Notes under the pieces: model-generated
Databases searched by the model: none
Seen by the model: the letters and a program-made list of their open reading frames with translations, nothing else
Told to the model about the DNA's origin: nothing
Part shown: positions 23,601 through 33,404 of the stretch, in pieces
How positions within the stretch are numbered: position 1 is the stretch's first letter
How the letters are laid out: the number at the start of each line of letters is the position of its first letter
Program-made: the position numbers and the translations under genes
Source: Castor canadensis
Taxonomy: Eukaryota; Chordata; Mammalia; Rodentia; Castoridae
Assembly (NCBI RefSeq): GCF_047511655.1
Contig: NC_133399.1
Coordinates: forward strand, 8,869,333-8,933,332
Direction: 5' to 3'
DNA length: 64,000 nucleotides

Positions 23601-26600
23601 AGGGCAAATAATTCGTGAGACCCTACCTTAAAAATCCATCACACACACACACACACAAAAAGTGCTGGTGGAGTGGGTGAAGGTGTAGGTCCTGAGTTCA
23701 AGCCTCCGTACCACCAAAAAAAAATAATGCAGTTTAAACCAGGTACCAGGGGCAGGGCGCAGCTCAGTGTAGACCAACTGCTTGGTGTGTGTGAGCCCTG
23801 GGCTCTATCCCATACCAGAAGGTGGGGGCATCCTCTGGAGTAAACAGCCTTCCATAGACTATGTCCTCACTTTCCTAAGGGTCCTTCCTTTGAGGGAGTG
23901 ACCCCTCTGTGCACAGAACATGGGCTCCTGTTCTGTGGTAGGATTGGGAGGTGGTGGAACCTTTAAGAGGTGGGGCCTAGTGGGAGGAAGTTAGGTCACT
24001 GGGGGGTGGCCTGGCCTAGTGGGAGGAAGTTAGGTCACTGGGGGGGTGGCCTGGCCTAGTGGGAGGAACTTAGGTCACTGGGGGGTGGCCTGGCCTAGTG
24101 GGAGGAACTTAGGTCACTGGGGGGTGGCCTGGATGTTCCCCCCTCCATCACCATGTTCTCCCACCATGATGTGCTGCTTCTCCATAGGCCCAGAAGCAAT
24201 GCAGCCAACACTTCCAAAGCTTCCAGCCAAGATAAACCTTTTCTCCTGAGTTGGATGCCTTAGTTAAAGCTGTCTAACACAGCTCCCATCCATATACCAC
24301 AAGGAATTATGACGGTGATAGGTGTAAACCACTGGGCTCTTTGGCTTCTGGATAGCTCTATGAAAAACAGCTCTGAAAGACACCAGATGAAGTCCACTCT
24401 TGAACACATCTGCTTCTCAGGAGAACTTTCTAGTACTCAAAGTGTCCGACTGCTCAGGCATTTCACAGGCAAGGCCTGCAGCCTCTCTTGGTCACAGTCA
24501 AAGCTCCAGGTCACGACAAGGGAAGGAGTCAACAAACAGTACGGGAGGAGAGAAGGTGTGTGGCACAGCTGGAAAAACACTTTGGAAAACAAACCAAAGT
24601 GGACAAACAATCCTAAAGGGCCTCCTGGACTGGAAACCAGGGACAGGAGGCAGGTTTGCTAAGAGCCATCCCTAGCCCAGTTAAATACTGGAAAGATCTA
24701 AGCAATTCTCTCTAAACTTATCAGGCAAGCAGGTGCAGTGGTACACACCTGTAGCGCTGGCTACTCAGGAGGTAGGAGGACTGCTGGAGCTCAGGACTGG
24801 AGACCAGCCTGGGCCAAAAAGCAAGACCTTGTTTTGGAAGGGCAGGGAAGGTCAAGGAAGGGGAGCGAGAGAGAAAGAGAAAACAAAGAGTTAAGATGAC
24901 CACCCATTTGAATCTGAGAACACTGACGTACCTTACACCTAATTGGTTTCTTGTTTGAGTGATACTGATTCTTGAAATGTAAAATAACATGAACTTTCTT
25001 GATATCAAATCCGCAAATATCAGGTCCTGCAAAAAACATTAGATGCTCTCAATTTCCTTCCACAGTGACACTGTAGAGTAACCCTCCCAGCCATTCTCAT
25101 TCAACAGACGAGGCTCAGGGAGCCTGACATCCAGCATCACCTCATGTTCATAAATTAAGTCGTAAATCTCATACATAAATCAATGATGGCCACCCCCCCC
25201 CCGGTCAGGTCACTTCTCTTTCCATCAAAGTCACCTTGGACAAAATTATAAACCATAAGAAAGGGACATCATGAGGGCCAGAGGCGTGGCTCAAATGGTA
25301 GAGCATCTGTCTAGCAAGTGTGAGGCCCTGAGTTCAAACTCTAGTTTCACCAAAAAGAAAAAAAAAAAAGGAAAGGAGGATCTAACAGTCTAACAAGTAC
25401 CCCCATGTGCTGCGTGAGACTCTGGCTTTTGGCTGAAGTTTGGGTACCGACTCCAGCCTGATCGCTGCTCTCGCTCCCATGCTGGGACATTTGGCAACGA
25501 CTCAGCCTCAATGTGGGGTGGTAACCCGGTTTATAAAACCCAGATTTCACCTTGGCTTCATAAAGCTATTCTGCCAGTGAAATTGGCTAACTTAGTGAGT
25601 CATTTAGCAGAAGTCACTCAGTTCTTGGTGATCCCATTCTGCTACACACAAGTTCATAATGGTAAGTTCAAGTTGCCAGCACGAGATCAGCAGGAAGCAT
25701 CCGATCAACTGTACGGTCTGCAGGGTTCCACTTGAAAGTTAAGGGGCTTTGGTGCTGTTCTTGTGGTTGGTCGCTTTTTGCAGGGCTGAGGATTGAACCT
25801 GGGGTTTGTGCATGCATGCACTCTACCACTGAGATACATCGTCAGCCCTTAAGATTTCTGAGTCAGGGTTTCACTATGTAGCTCAGGCTGGCCTTGAAGT
25901 CAAGATCCCCTGCCTGTGATTTCCAGGTACTGAGATCACAGACCTGCACGATCGTGCCCTGCTAAAAGCTAAGGGTCTTTTGTGTGTGCCGTCCACATGC
26001 TGTGGTGGGGATGGAACGCAGAGCCTCACACAAGCTAGGCAATCACTACTGGGCCACACTTCCAGCCCAAAGGATTTTAAAATTGATACTTACAGGGTTA
26101 AGTTTGAGTCACTAAGGGAATGGAACTCTCTGAGATGGGGTCGGATAAGACACTGGTAAATTCTGAATGCTAAACAAAGTTTATAGGTGGCGTCTGGAAA
26201 ATTCACCATACCTTTCAGGATGTTTGGAGTCACCACGCTTGGGCTTAAGATCATTAAAACCTCAGAATGTCCCGAGGCGTCTGCTCTTTCTTAGATGGAA
26301 TTTCACAGCAGCTGCTGACCACGGTGCCCACCCCTGGGGGTTCTGCTAAGCAAACCCAGTGTTAACACAACTACGCTTACTCTAGATGCTTCTTTCCTTG
26401 TTGTTTTTGTTTATTGAGACAGGGTCTTTCTGTGTAGCCCAGGCTGACCTCAAACCCATAACCCTCCTGCCTCTGCCTCCCAAGTGCTTGGATTACAGGT
26501 ATGGCCACCGTGCCAAGCTTCTAGAAGTCCAGGATGACTGGAAATTCTGTTTTTTATTTTTAATTATTTTTTTCATGGCAGGAGGATCAAGAGACTTCAA

Positions 26601-29600
26601 GGCCAGCCTGGGCCTCACACCTGTGACTCACACCTGTGATCCTAGCTACTCAGGAGGCAGAGAGCAGGAGGATAGCTGTCTGAAGCCAGCCCATGCAAAT
26701 AGTTCGTGAGACCCTATCTCAAAAATAAAAACCCTCACAAAAAGTGGCTGGTAGAGTGGCTCAAGGTGTAGCTCCTGAGATCAAATCCCAGTACTACAAA
26801 AAGAGAAAAGAAAAAGCCAGCCTGGGCTGCAAAAGGAGTTCCGGGCCAGCCTGGAGTCTCAAAAACAAAACAAACAAATAAAAAACCCACTCAGTCTATC
26901 ACCCAGCTGAGTCCTGAGGACATGTTTACAAGTTTTCCTGTTCTGTTATCCCTGGGGAATATTCCAGATGCATTTTTTAAACAAAAGCTATGGTATGTGA
27001 GCTGTCTAAAGGTCCGCTTCCTCAGGACTCGCCCTTTACAGTCAGTCAGCACTTCCCTCTGTTCCCAGAACGCACACCTAGTGCAGACCAGAAAAATCTG
27101 GACACTGAATAAAATATTTATGCCTCTAAGTGATTTTCAAAAGGAACCATGGAGGACAGCTGGGTGCCCCGCTCACCTAGCTTTGAGCAAGCAGTTGAAA
27201 CTGTGAGCCTCAGTCTCCTTATTTGCGAAGTGGGGGCTGTGATACCTGAGCCCTGGGGCTTTGTGCAGAACTTGACACCACAGGTGGAAAGTTCCTGGCC
27301 ACCTGTAAGACTGGGATTTGAACTCAGGACCTCACACTTGCTAGGCAGGTGCTCAACTGCTTGAGCTACTCCACCAGCCTTTTTTGTGAAGGGTTTTTTG
27401 AGATAGGGTCTTATGAACTATTTTCCCGGGCTGGCTTCGAACTCCGATCCTCCTGATCTCTGTCTCCTGAGTAGCTAGGATTACAGGCATGGGCCACAAG
27501 TGCCTGGCTGAACTCCCTTATCTGAAATGCTTAGGAATAGAAGTGTTTCAGGTACAAGTTTTTTGGATTTTGGAATGTGTACTAAACATCTTAACCCAAC
27601 AATTGAAAAACCAGAAACTTTCTGAGAGTCACTCAAAAAGTTTTGGGGCTGGGTATGGCTCAGTGGTAGATCACTTGTCTAGCATGGTTGAAGCCCTGGG
27701 TTCCATCCCTAGCACCTCCAAAAAATGAACAAATTAAAAAAGCTTCAGATGTGAGAATCAGCTTAGGTTGGGTGTTTTCTGTCAAAGGATTTCATCAGTA
27801 ACCATGGCTGTTACAAATGTTAGTCTCACTTGCTCACTTTCCATATGCTGGCTTCATGGACTCTGCTTAATCTGACGAAGGCTTTAATTAAGAACAAAGG
27901 GTTGTGAGGCACCGTGGCTCACACCTGTAATCCTAGCAACACGGGAGGCAGAGATCAGGAGGATAGTGTTTGAAGCCAGCCCAGGCAAATAGCTCATGAG
28001 ACCCTATCTTGAAAAACCCATCACAAAAATAGGGCTGGTGGAGTGGCTCAAGGTGTAGGCCCTGAGTTCATTCAAACCCCAGTACGGCAAAAAAAAAAAA
28101 AAAGAAAAAGAAAGAAAGAAAAAAACCAAAGGGTTGTTATGCTCAGCCAGACAAAATTCCACTAGACATCCTGCTTCTAGAGCTGATAACCTAAAACAGT
28201 TATTGCTTCCCTGAGCTTTTAAATTTCATCTTCAAAGCCCCCTCCCGATGTCCCCTTTCCAATTAGCCAAACACTTAAGACTGTGAACTGGAAATCTGCC
28301 CAATGTAGGGGAGGGGCAGCATTGCGTTAGAGATAAAACCCACATGGACTTCCCACCTGGTGTGCTTGCTCTTTGTCTATGGTGCATCCTTCTGCAGAAG
28401 TAAATTTTGCCTTGCCTGTGGACTTCTGAGTTGTGTCATCTCCCTCTCATGACATAACAAGATTTCACAGAATTTGGGGTTTTGGATTTTGGACCAGGGA
28501 TGTGCAACTTGTATGGTCAGGTTTAATAGTGTTTCAAGGCTTGGGCCAGATGTGTTCAATGCTACTACTTTGGTAGAAAACAGAAATGGTCAAGTCGTGC
28601 TGTCTGCACTCACCAAACATAATATAGTACTGCGACTTCCCATTTAGGTTCTTCTGGTCCAGGTCTGCAGGGAGTATCTTGATGTAGCCCCCTCCGCAGT
28701 CCATCTTCTGCTGGTGCTTCACTGTGTACTGAATCACCAGTGTCTTCCCTTTATTGGTGAATGGCTTGAAGCGCGCAGAGATGGCATAGAACCGGCTGTT
28801 CTGAGTGGTCTGCAGACCTTTCAACAGAGTTGGGTTGTGCTCAGCGATGCAAGGACGTGAAACAGATGTCCCCTCTCTCTCCTGTTCCCGATAACAACCA
28901 TCTTCTGTCTATAGTGTGCTGACATGGCACACAACGGCCATACTCTCTGCTTCCGGGGAACTTGGATTTCGCCTGTGCACAGGTTTCTGTACTGCATACG
29001 TCACTGCTAGGTTTGGGGCTTTTTTGGGGTGGGGTGGGGCAGGGATAGAGTTCAAGGCCTTTAGTGTGCTCAGCACTCACTGAGTCACATCCCCAGCCCC
29101 ACCACTTCTATGTATGTATTTATTTTTGGTGGTGCTGGGGTTTGAACTCGGGCTTACGCTAGCTAGGCAGGTACTCTACCATTTGAGCCACTCTGCCAGG
29201 CCACCACTGCTATATTTTAAAGTTACAAGAGCAGTGGTCACTGGTGGCTCACGCCTGTAATCCCAGCTACTCAGGAGGCAGAGATCAGGAGGATCACAAT
29301 TTGAAGCCAGCACAGGCAAATAGTACTCGACACCCTATCTCAAAAAACCCATCACAAAAAGGGGCTGGTGGAGTGGCTCAAGGCGAAGGCCTTGAGTTCA
29401 AACCCTAGTACTGCAAAACAAAAATAATAGTTACAAAAGTATTTCACCTTTGAATCACAAGTGGGCATTCTAATTATGCATAAAAGGTTAACTTTGCTGC
29501 GTGAATCCTCTAGGGGTGGGAATATACAGTGACGCTTTGTGGACACTGAGTAAGAACCGAGACCCACAATTTCTTTTCCTTAATTCTCATCTTAAATCAG

Positions 29601-32600
29601 CTTAGGTGGGGTTCCTACAGTAGAGCACCTGCTTTGCACAAAGCCCTGAGTTCAAACCCCACTCCCACCAAAAAAACAAAATAAATAAATCAGCTTAGCT
29701 ACACATGGGATGATGACACGACTGCAGGGGCACCGTGTGGAAAGTGTGTTTCTACACTGGGTGACTGCCCTGGACCTGTCACGGGTGTGATGAGTCTTTA
29801 TGTGAACACACCATCCCTTTCATCATGTGACTTGTTTCATGGGTTTTTTTGTAAGTTTAGTTAACCACTTTGAGATCAAAACCCCGTTTTTCGGTTGCTA
29901 CTGGGCTTGGGACAAATCCTTTTCCCTTTTTCTTTTCTTTTCTATGAACTGGGGTTTGAACTCAAGGCCTATAACTGGAGCCACTCCACCAGTCCTTTTT
30001 TTGTGATGGGTTTTTTCAAGATAGGGTCTTGTAAATTGTTTGCCTGGGCTGGCTTTGAACTTCAGTCCTCCTCGTCTCTGCCTCTTGAGTAGCTAGGATT
30101 ACAGCCATGAGCCACTGTGCCTGGCTCTCTTTCTCTTTTCTTTCTTTCCTTCCTTCTTCCTCTTCCCTTCCTTCTTCCCTCCTTCCTCTTCTTTTGTTCC
30201 TCTCTTCCTTTCCCTCCCTCCCTCCTTCCTTCTTGCTCTCTTTTCCTTTCCTCTCTTCCTCCCTCCCCTTCTGAGGGTCCTGGGGATAGAACCCAGAACC
30301 TCACAAATGCTTAGCAAGCAGTCTACCCAAGCCACCCTCACCCCCAAATCCTCTTATGGTGGACTTTGTCACAGACCTGAGGACAGAGCCACTCCTATTG
30401 CAACCTACCCTATGTCATCATAAATAACCTTGCCATTTTGTATCCATGGGTCCAAGCCTCAGCTCAGGCCTGGCTCCCCAGTTTTACCCCCCTTCTTCCC
30501 TTCTCAAAGGACTTGGAGTCCACACTCAACCTCCTACCAGCAGGGCAGTTCCACAGGCCATGTGATGCTCCACCACTGTGTCTTGTCACCTCTTTCTCTC
30601 TCTGTTGCCAACTCCCATGATTCTGACTAAATCTGACTTATCCGTCCATTTGTGGTTTCTAAGTCATCACCCAGGAGAGCACAAAGCATCCATGTTTACC
30701 AGTGTCCCCATGCCCCGTGTGCTCTCAGCAGATCTGGTGCTGAGGAAAAGAACCAGATATGGATAATCTCAGGATTCCAAGCCAAAGGAAGGAAGATGGT
30801 CGTGGGGGAGAGGCCACGCCAGCTCTGAGTGGAAAGCCCTACCCTTTGATTACTTTTGTGGAAGAACCTGTTTATTTTCACTCTGGCTTCCTCATTCAAC
30901 TTGAGGGTTGTTTTGTTTTTGACATGGGGGGAAGAATCTTGCTAAGTAGCTCAGGCAGGCCTCAAACTCATGATCCTCTTGCCTCAGTCTCCCAAGAGCT
31001 GAGATTATAGGTGTGCATCACCACACTGGGTGCAGCTTGGGTTTGCACAACTATATGGGTCAACATGATTCTTACAAAACAATGCTCACCCAACCCAAAG
31101 CCAGAGGCTGCGGGTCTCAGAGTACCAGAGACTAACATGGCCAAGATAGGGTTTAACTGGAAAGTGGTAAAGAGGGAAACTGAACTGAGGTTCCAGGCAA
31201 AGGTCAGGGTGAGGGGCATGGCTCAGTAACAGAGCACTAGCCGAGCATGCACAAGGCCCTGGGTTCCATTCTCAGGTCCACAAACAAAGGACCCAAAACT
31301 GGTCAGCCAGGCACCAGTGGTCTTGTCTAACAGTCGCTACTTGGGAGACTAAGATGGGAGGACCTAGGTATGAGGTCAGTCCAGGCAAACAGTTTGCAAG
31401 ACCCCATCTCCAAAATAACCAGAGCAAAATGGACTAGAGGTGTGGCTCAAGTGGTAGAGAGCCTGCTTTGTGAGCATGAAGCCCTGAGTTCAAACCCCAG
31501 TCCCCTCCCACCAAAAAAACTCCCCAAACCAGGGGTCAGCCAACTTTTTCTCTAAGGAAGATCAGAAGGTAGCTATTCTTTTTATTTTTTTGTGGTACTG
31601 GAACTTGAACTCAGGGCCTACACCTTGAGCCATTCCACCAGCCCTATTTTTGTGATGGGTTTTTTGAGATAGGGTCTCACAAACTATTTGCCTGGGCTGG
31701 CTTTGAATGGCGGTCCTCCTGATCTCTGCCTCTAGAGTAGCTAGGATTACAGGTGTGAGTCACCGGCGCCCGGCTCCGATGGTAGGTATTTCAGAATTTG
31801 TGGGTCACCTTGTCTCTGTTCCAACTGCTCCTCTATGACTTTGCAGCATAAGTGGGTATTGTGTATCAATATTTAAGTGGGTGTGGCCGTGTTTCAATAA
31901 AACTTTATAGACACTAAAGCTTCACATATTCCATTACATTTTATACCATTTTTTCAGGTTATAAAACATTATTCCCCCTTCATATTTTTCCCCAAAAACT
32001 AAAAACGAAAAAAAAATGTACAAGCCACCTTCAGGTCATTGGTATACAAAGTCACATGGCAGACTAGGTACTGCATAGACCTGTGGTCCTCACATGCAGG
32101 AAAAAGCCAAAATTGACATCATGGTCCAGACGCTACCTGGGTGTACGCATGTTAAAATTAGGTAGGAACTGTAGGATTTGTGCACTTAACATGTATGTCT
32201 GTAGCTTTTACCTCCTTCTTGTTTTTGCAGGGCTGGGGATCGAACCCACAGCCTCAGACATGCTAGGCGAGCACTCTGCCACTGAGCTACATCCCAGTCC
32301 AACTTTTTTTTCTTTCTGGCAGCACTGGGGCTTGAACTCAGGGCCTCCCACTTGCTGAGGAGGTGCTCTACCACTTGAGCCACTCCGCCAGTCTTTTCTT
32401 GTGAATTTCTTTTTTTTCGGGATAGAGTCTCAAGACCTAATTGCCAGAGGCTGGTTTTGAACTCCAATTCTCCTGATCTCTGCCTCCTGAGTATCTAGGA
32501 TCACAGGCGTGAGCCAGTGGTGCTAGGCTCTTCATTTTTTAAAAAACTGTGCAAATAAAAACAAGAGGAAATGTCTGCTAATCTTCTTCCCTGTGTGGAG

Positions 32601-33178
32601 CAAGGCCCTCTGGTTCCCCAGCTCATTGAACTGGCCATCTTGGGCAAGACTGTAAAGAAGAGATAACAAACAAAACCAAGGCAGAAGCATAGCAGGCACT
32701 GGGGAGGCGGAGGCGGGAGGTTCCTACGAGGAGGTTCCCAATTGTGCTCAGTGTCCTCCCCTGTGGGGTGCATGCATGCGTGTGGCGGGGGTGTCCCCCC
32801 GCCCTAAGGGTCGCCATGCGGGTTTAGTGCGGGCTCCATCTCCTGCTTCTACACCAACCTTTGTCTTTCTCTTTATGACCATAAAACTTCCCCGACGAGA
32901 GTCTAAAATACCCAAATTGGGAGTCATTGGTGGACTGCACCCATCGGTTTCTCCATCGCTCTGCGGGCGAAATGACACGAATTAGAGCTGACACGGGGGA
33001 GGCGGGTCAAGGTCAGGTTGGGGGATGGGGGACCTCGAGGCTCAGCCACCGTCCATCCCGCAGTGCTCACGGCCCCCGCCCCTTCACCTCCATCTAGAAA
33101 TTCCTCCTGGAAGTAGACAGTGGCCAGCGCCACCGGCAGCAGACAGACGGCCACGAGACCGACGCCAGCCCGGGCCAT
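17532..33178 (-). CDS. CALR3: CALR3, calreticulin-3 (calsperin), nine coding exons
   Basis: CALR3 is a testis-type paralogue of calreticulin, an ER-luminal chaperone. The coding exons are 33,088-33,178; 32,859-32,960; 28,614-28,817; 24,932-25,026; 23,259-23,447; 21,433-21,540; 21,200-21,331; 20,108-20,200; 17,532-17,675. All join in frame with GT-AG introns to give 385 aa (human about 384). Residues 1-19 are a signal peptide ending near ALA, followed by TVYFQEEFLDG. The lectin-like N domain carries the cysteine sites MDCGGGY, DICGF and IRCKV. The P domain is much shorter than in CALR. The C tail is mildly acidic and ends QGEL, a divergent KDEL-type retrieval signal. One N-glycosylation site is visible (NVT after YDW). 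The gene looks intact and shares a divergent promoter with C19orf44. Confidence 0.95.
18017..18423 (-). mobile_element. Solo LTR, MaLR-type (ERVL-MaLR), old
   Basis: Minus orientation. The TG...CA ends are visible as TGTGTT... and ...CACAGCA on the plus strand. Internal blocks match the copies at 19.5 and 23.9 kb (GAGGTGGGGTCTAGCGGGAG type). No internal viral genes. Likely tens of millions of years old. Confidence 0.65.
18593..18799 (-). mobile_element. B1-dID SINE in Tigger relic
   Basis: Minus orientation, interrupts the Tigger-type element. Confidence 0.85.
18901..18992 (+). mobile_element. tRNA-type SINE in Tigger relic
   Basis: GGCATGGCTCAAGTGCTAGA; second insertion into the same element. 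Confidence 0.85.
19115..19389 (+). mobile_element. Dimeric B1+tRNA SINE with 14-bp duplication
   Basis: Flanks AAGAATGCTCAGAA at 19,115-19,128 and 19,376-19,389 are identical. The tail repeats CAAACCCCCACTCCAT twice. Confidence 0.9.
19507..19892 (+). mobile_element. Solo LTR, MaLR-type, old
   Basis: 386 bp with TGATGG...TAACA ends. Same family as 18,017-18,423 in the opposite orientation. No internal region. Confidence 0.65.
20108..20200 (-). CDS. CALR3: CALR3 coding exon 8
   Basis: 93 bp, 31 residues: VRSGTIFDNFLITDDEEYA through GKATWGETK. Clean phase-0 splice sites on both sides. Confidence 0.95.
20265..20370 (+). mobile_element. ID SINE, diverged
   Basis: CATGCACGAGGCCCGGCTTC; weak A-box. 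Confidence 0.55.
20520..20600 (+). mobile_element. ID SINE, diverged
   Basis: GTGCATGAGGCCCTGGTGCC. Confidence 0.6.
20825..21180 (+). mobile_element. Cluster of B1-type SINEs
   Basis: Three diverged B1 modules in tandem, just downstream of CALR3 exon 7 on its strand. Confidence 0.7.
21200..21331 (-). CDS. CALR3: CALR3 coding exon 7
   Basis: 132 bp, 44 residues from DGLKPEG to IGLELWQ. It returns to the lectin-like fold (YDLSEFEDIGAIG). Confidence 0.95.
21433..21540 (-). CDS. CALR3: CALR3 coding exon 6
   Basis: 108 bp, 36 residues from DWEKHFLDAS to LLQKPPYQ. It carries the tryptophan- and aspartate-rich remnants of the P-domain repeats (SDWNGELDGDWQAP). Confidence 0.94.
21663..21867 (-). 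mobile_element. B1-dID SINE
   Basis: Minus orientation, preceded by a GT run. Confidence 0.88.
22228..22305 (+). repeat. CA-rich microsatellite
   Basis: Imperfect (CA)n with other bases mixed in. Confidence 0.7.
22440..22755 (+). mobile_element. B1+B1+tRNA composite SINE
   Basis: Same three-module order as 9,908-10,213. Confidence 0.8.
22765..22845 (+). mobile_element. ID SINE
   Basis: TGGGATGTGGCTCTGTGATA to CCCCACCACC. Confidence 0.75.
22862..23055 (+). mobile_element. B1-dID SINE
   Basis: Well preserved, antisense to CALR3 (intron 5). Confidence 0.88.
23259..23447 (-). CDS. CALR3: CALR3 coding exon 5
   Basis: 189 bp. It encodes VDGFTHLYTLILRPDLSY through DAKAQ. The end (NTAEKLSAEAQGWDQ) is the divergent start of the shortened P domain. 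Confidence 0.95.
23520..23725 (+). mobile_element. B1-dID SINE with (CA)n linker
   Basis: The linker between the halves has turned into a CA repeat. Confidence 0.85.
23745..23825 (+). mobile_element. ID SINE, diverged
   Basis: GCGCAGCTCAGTGTAGACCA. Confidence 0.6.
23930..24281 (+). mobile_element. Solo LTR, MaLR-type, with internal tandem repeat
   Basis: Same family as the previous two; the 3' end is TCTAACACA and the 5' edge is unclear. It carries a 39-bp unit repeated four times at 23,975-24,131. Confidence 0.65.
23975..24131 (+). repeat. 39-bp tandem repeat, four copies
   Basis: Unit starts GCCTAGTGGGAGGAAG and ends GGTGGCCTG. Copies are nearly identical, with one extra G in copy 2 and a one-base change in copies 3-4. 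Confidence 0.9.
24720..24850 (+). mobile_element. B1-type SINE
   Basis: GAGACCAGCCTGGGCCAAAA. Confidence 0.7.
24932..25026 (-). CDS. CALR3: CALR3 coding exon 4
   Basis: 95 bp. It encodes PDICGFDIKKVHVILHF to PIRCK. Acceptor TTGCAG, donor GTACGT; it ends in phase 0. Confidence 0.94.
25274..25370 (+). mobile_element. tRNA-type SINE
   Basis: GGCTCAAATGGTAGAGCATC with an A tail. Confidence 0.85.
25775..25962 (-). mobile_element. ID + B1 SINEs
   Basis: Minus orientation; ID at left, B1 (GTTTCACTATGTAGCTCAGG) at right. Confidence 0.75.
25980..26068 (-). mobile_element. ID SINE, diverged
   Basis: Ends GGGCCACACTTCCAGCCC. Confidence 0.6.
26391..26517 (-). mobile_element. B1 SINE
   Basis: GAGACAGGGTCTTTCTGTGT, close to the common rodent B1. 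Confidence 0.8.
26576..26885 (+). mobile_element. B1-dID inserted into a B1
   Basis: Inner element 26,613-26,812; GGCCAGCCTGGGC and AGCCAGCCTGGGC on either side look like its target duplication. Confidence 0.75.
27175..27250 (+). repeat. MIR fragment
   Basis: GTGAGCCTCAGTCTCCTTAT and GCGAAGTGGGG. Confidence 0.55.
27307..27507 (-). mobile_element. B1-dID SINE
   Basis: Minus orientation, abuts the transposon at 27,508. Confidence 0.88.
27646..27741 (+). mobile_element. ID SINE in DNA transposon
   Basis: GGGTATGGCTCAGTGGTAGA. Confidence 0.8.
27893..28137 (+). mobile_element. B1-dID SINE with 13-bp duplication
   Basis: AACAAAGGGTTGT on the left, ACCAAAGGGTTGT on the right; the right copy overlaps the first bases of the LTR at 28,135. 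Confidence 0.88.
28135..28459 (+). mobile_element. Retroviral solo LTR, ERV1-like
   Basis: 325 bp with exact terminal inverted repeats TGTTATG...CATAACA. It sits inside an older DNA transposon and was itself hit at its left edge by a SINE. No internal viral sequence. Confidence 0.65.
28614..28817 (-). CDS. CALR3: CALR3 coding exon 3
   Basis: 204 bp. It encodes GLQTTQNSRFYAISARF through QYYIMFG, the core of the lectin-like domain, including the CGGGY motif. Confidence 0.95.
29015..29098 (-). mobile_element. ID SINE
   Basis: GAGTCACATCCCCAGCCCC at the end. Confidence 0.7.
29120..29203 (-). mobile_element. tRNA-type SINE
   Basis: GTGCTGGGGTTTGAACTCGG. Confidence 0.85.
29233..29430 (+). mobile_element. 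B1-dID SINE
   Basis: Both halves present, little diverged. Confidence 0.88.
29601..29690 (+). mobile_element. tRNA-type SINE, partial
   Basis: Starts within the A-box region; ends CCCACTCCCACC and A-rich tail. Confidence 0.7.
29935..30125 (-). mobile_element. B1-dID SINE
   Basis: Minus orientation; runs into a pyrimidine repeat. Confidence 0.85.
30126..30274 (+). repeat. Polypyrimidine (CTTT/CCTT)n tract
   Basis: About 150 bp of almost pure C and T, with the repeat unit varying along it. Confidence 0.9.
30275..30345 (-). mobile_element. ID SINE
   Basis: GGGATAGAACCCAGAACCTC. Confidence 0.7.
30908..31032 (-). mobile_element. B1 SINE
   Basis: CTCAGGCAGGCCTCAAACTC. Confidence 0.7.
31208..31290 (+). 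mobile_element. ID SINE
   Basis: GGGCATGGCTCAGTAACAGA. Confidence 0.7.
31306..31523 (+). mobile_element. Dimeric B1+tRNA SINE
   Basis: Linker CCAAAATAACCAGAGC; tRNA half intact. Confidence 0.85.
31530..32092 (+). mobile_element. hAT-Charlie-type DNA transposon relic
   Basis: Starts CAGGGGTCAGCCAACTTTTT, with TTTCAATAAAACTTTATAGA inside. Non-autonomous. A B1-dID SINE (31,577-31,774) is inserted, with similar flanks GGTAGCTATT and GGTAGGTATT. Confidence 0.7.
31577..31774 (-). mobile_element. B1-dID SINE in hAT relic
   Basis: Minus orientation within the hAT-Charlie-type element. Confidence 0.88.
32218..32535 (-). mobile_element. ID SINE followed by B1-dID SINE
   Basis: ID at 32,218-32,303; dimer at 32,306-32,535; both minus. 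Confidence 0.85.
32859..32960 (-). CDS. CALR3: CALR3 coding exon 2
   Basis: 102 bp, residues 31-64, with the conserved calreticulin stretch ERWRNRWVQST and FYGHKEKDK. Acceptor CCCGCAG, donor GTTGGT, phase 1 at both ends. Confidence 0.93.
33088..33178 (-). CDS. CALR3: CALR3 coding exon 1
   Basis: This encodes the signal peptide and the start of the mature protein, residues 1-30 plus one base. The ATG at 33,178 is followed by a hydrophobic run (GLVAVCLLPVALA). The donor GTGAAG follows at 33,087. Confidence 0.93.
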
Positions 33179-33256
33179 GAGGGCGCGCGCGACGCTCCGC
33201 CTCTTAAGAGCCCCTTTGCTCCCAGTAGTCTGTTCGGCAAGCCGGGCCCGACCCGA

Positions 33257-33404
33257 AACTACAACTCCCGACACGCCCCGCGATTATGACCTGAGACATC
33301 ATTGGTCCCCGTAGCGCGGTGCACATCGGGAACACCCTGAAACTCCTACTCCCATGACGCTCCGCGATTATGATCTGGGACGCCATTGGCCTCCTGAGCG
33401 TGGT
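33257..33404. repeat. 84-bp tandem duplication in the shared promoter
   Basis: Two diverged copies, about 33,257-33,320 and 33,341-33,404, align at a constant 84-base offset. Each has a CGATTATGA block and then ATTGG. The first copy carries the better ZNF143-like site. Confidence 0.75.

Larger units (their letters stand above)
27508..28515 (+). mobile_element. DNA transposon relic, Tigger-like, with nested insertions
   Basis: The left end (CTTATCTGAAATGCTTAGG, GAAGTGTTTCAGG) and right end (TTTTGGATTTTGGACCAGGG, TGCAACTTGTA) match the two ends of one family. It is interrupted by an ID SINE, a B1-dID SINE and a solo LTR. Confidence 0.6.

Noticed and set aside
14030-28459. Intact endogenous retrovirus
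   Set aside because: Only solo LTRs are seen, of different families. No internal gag, pol or env sequence lies between them.
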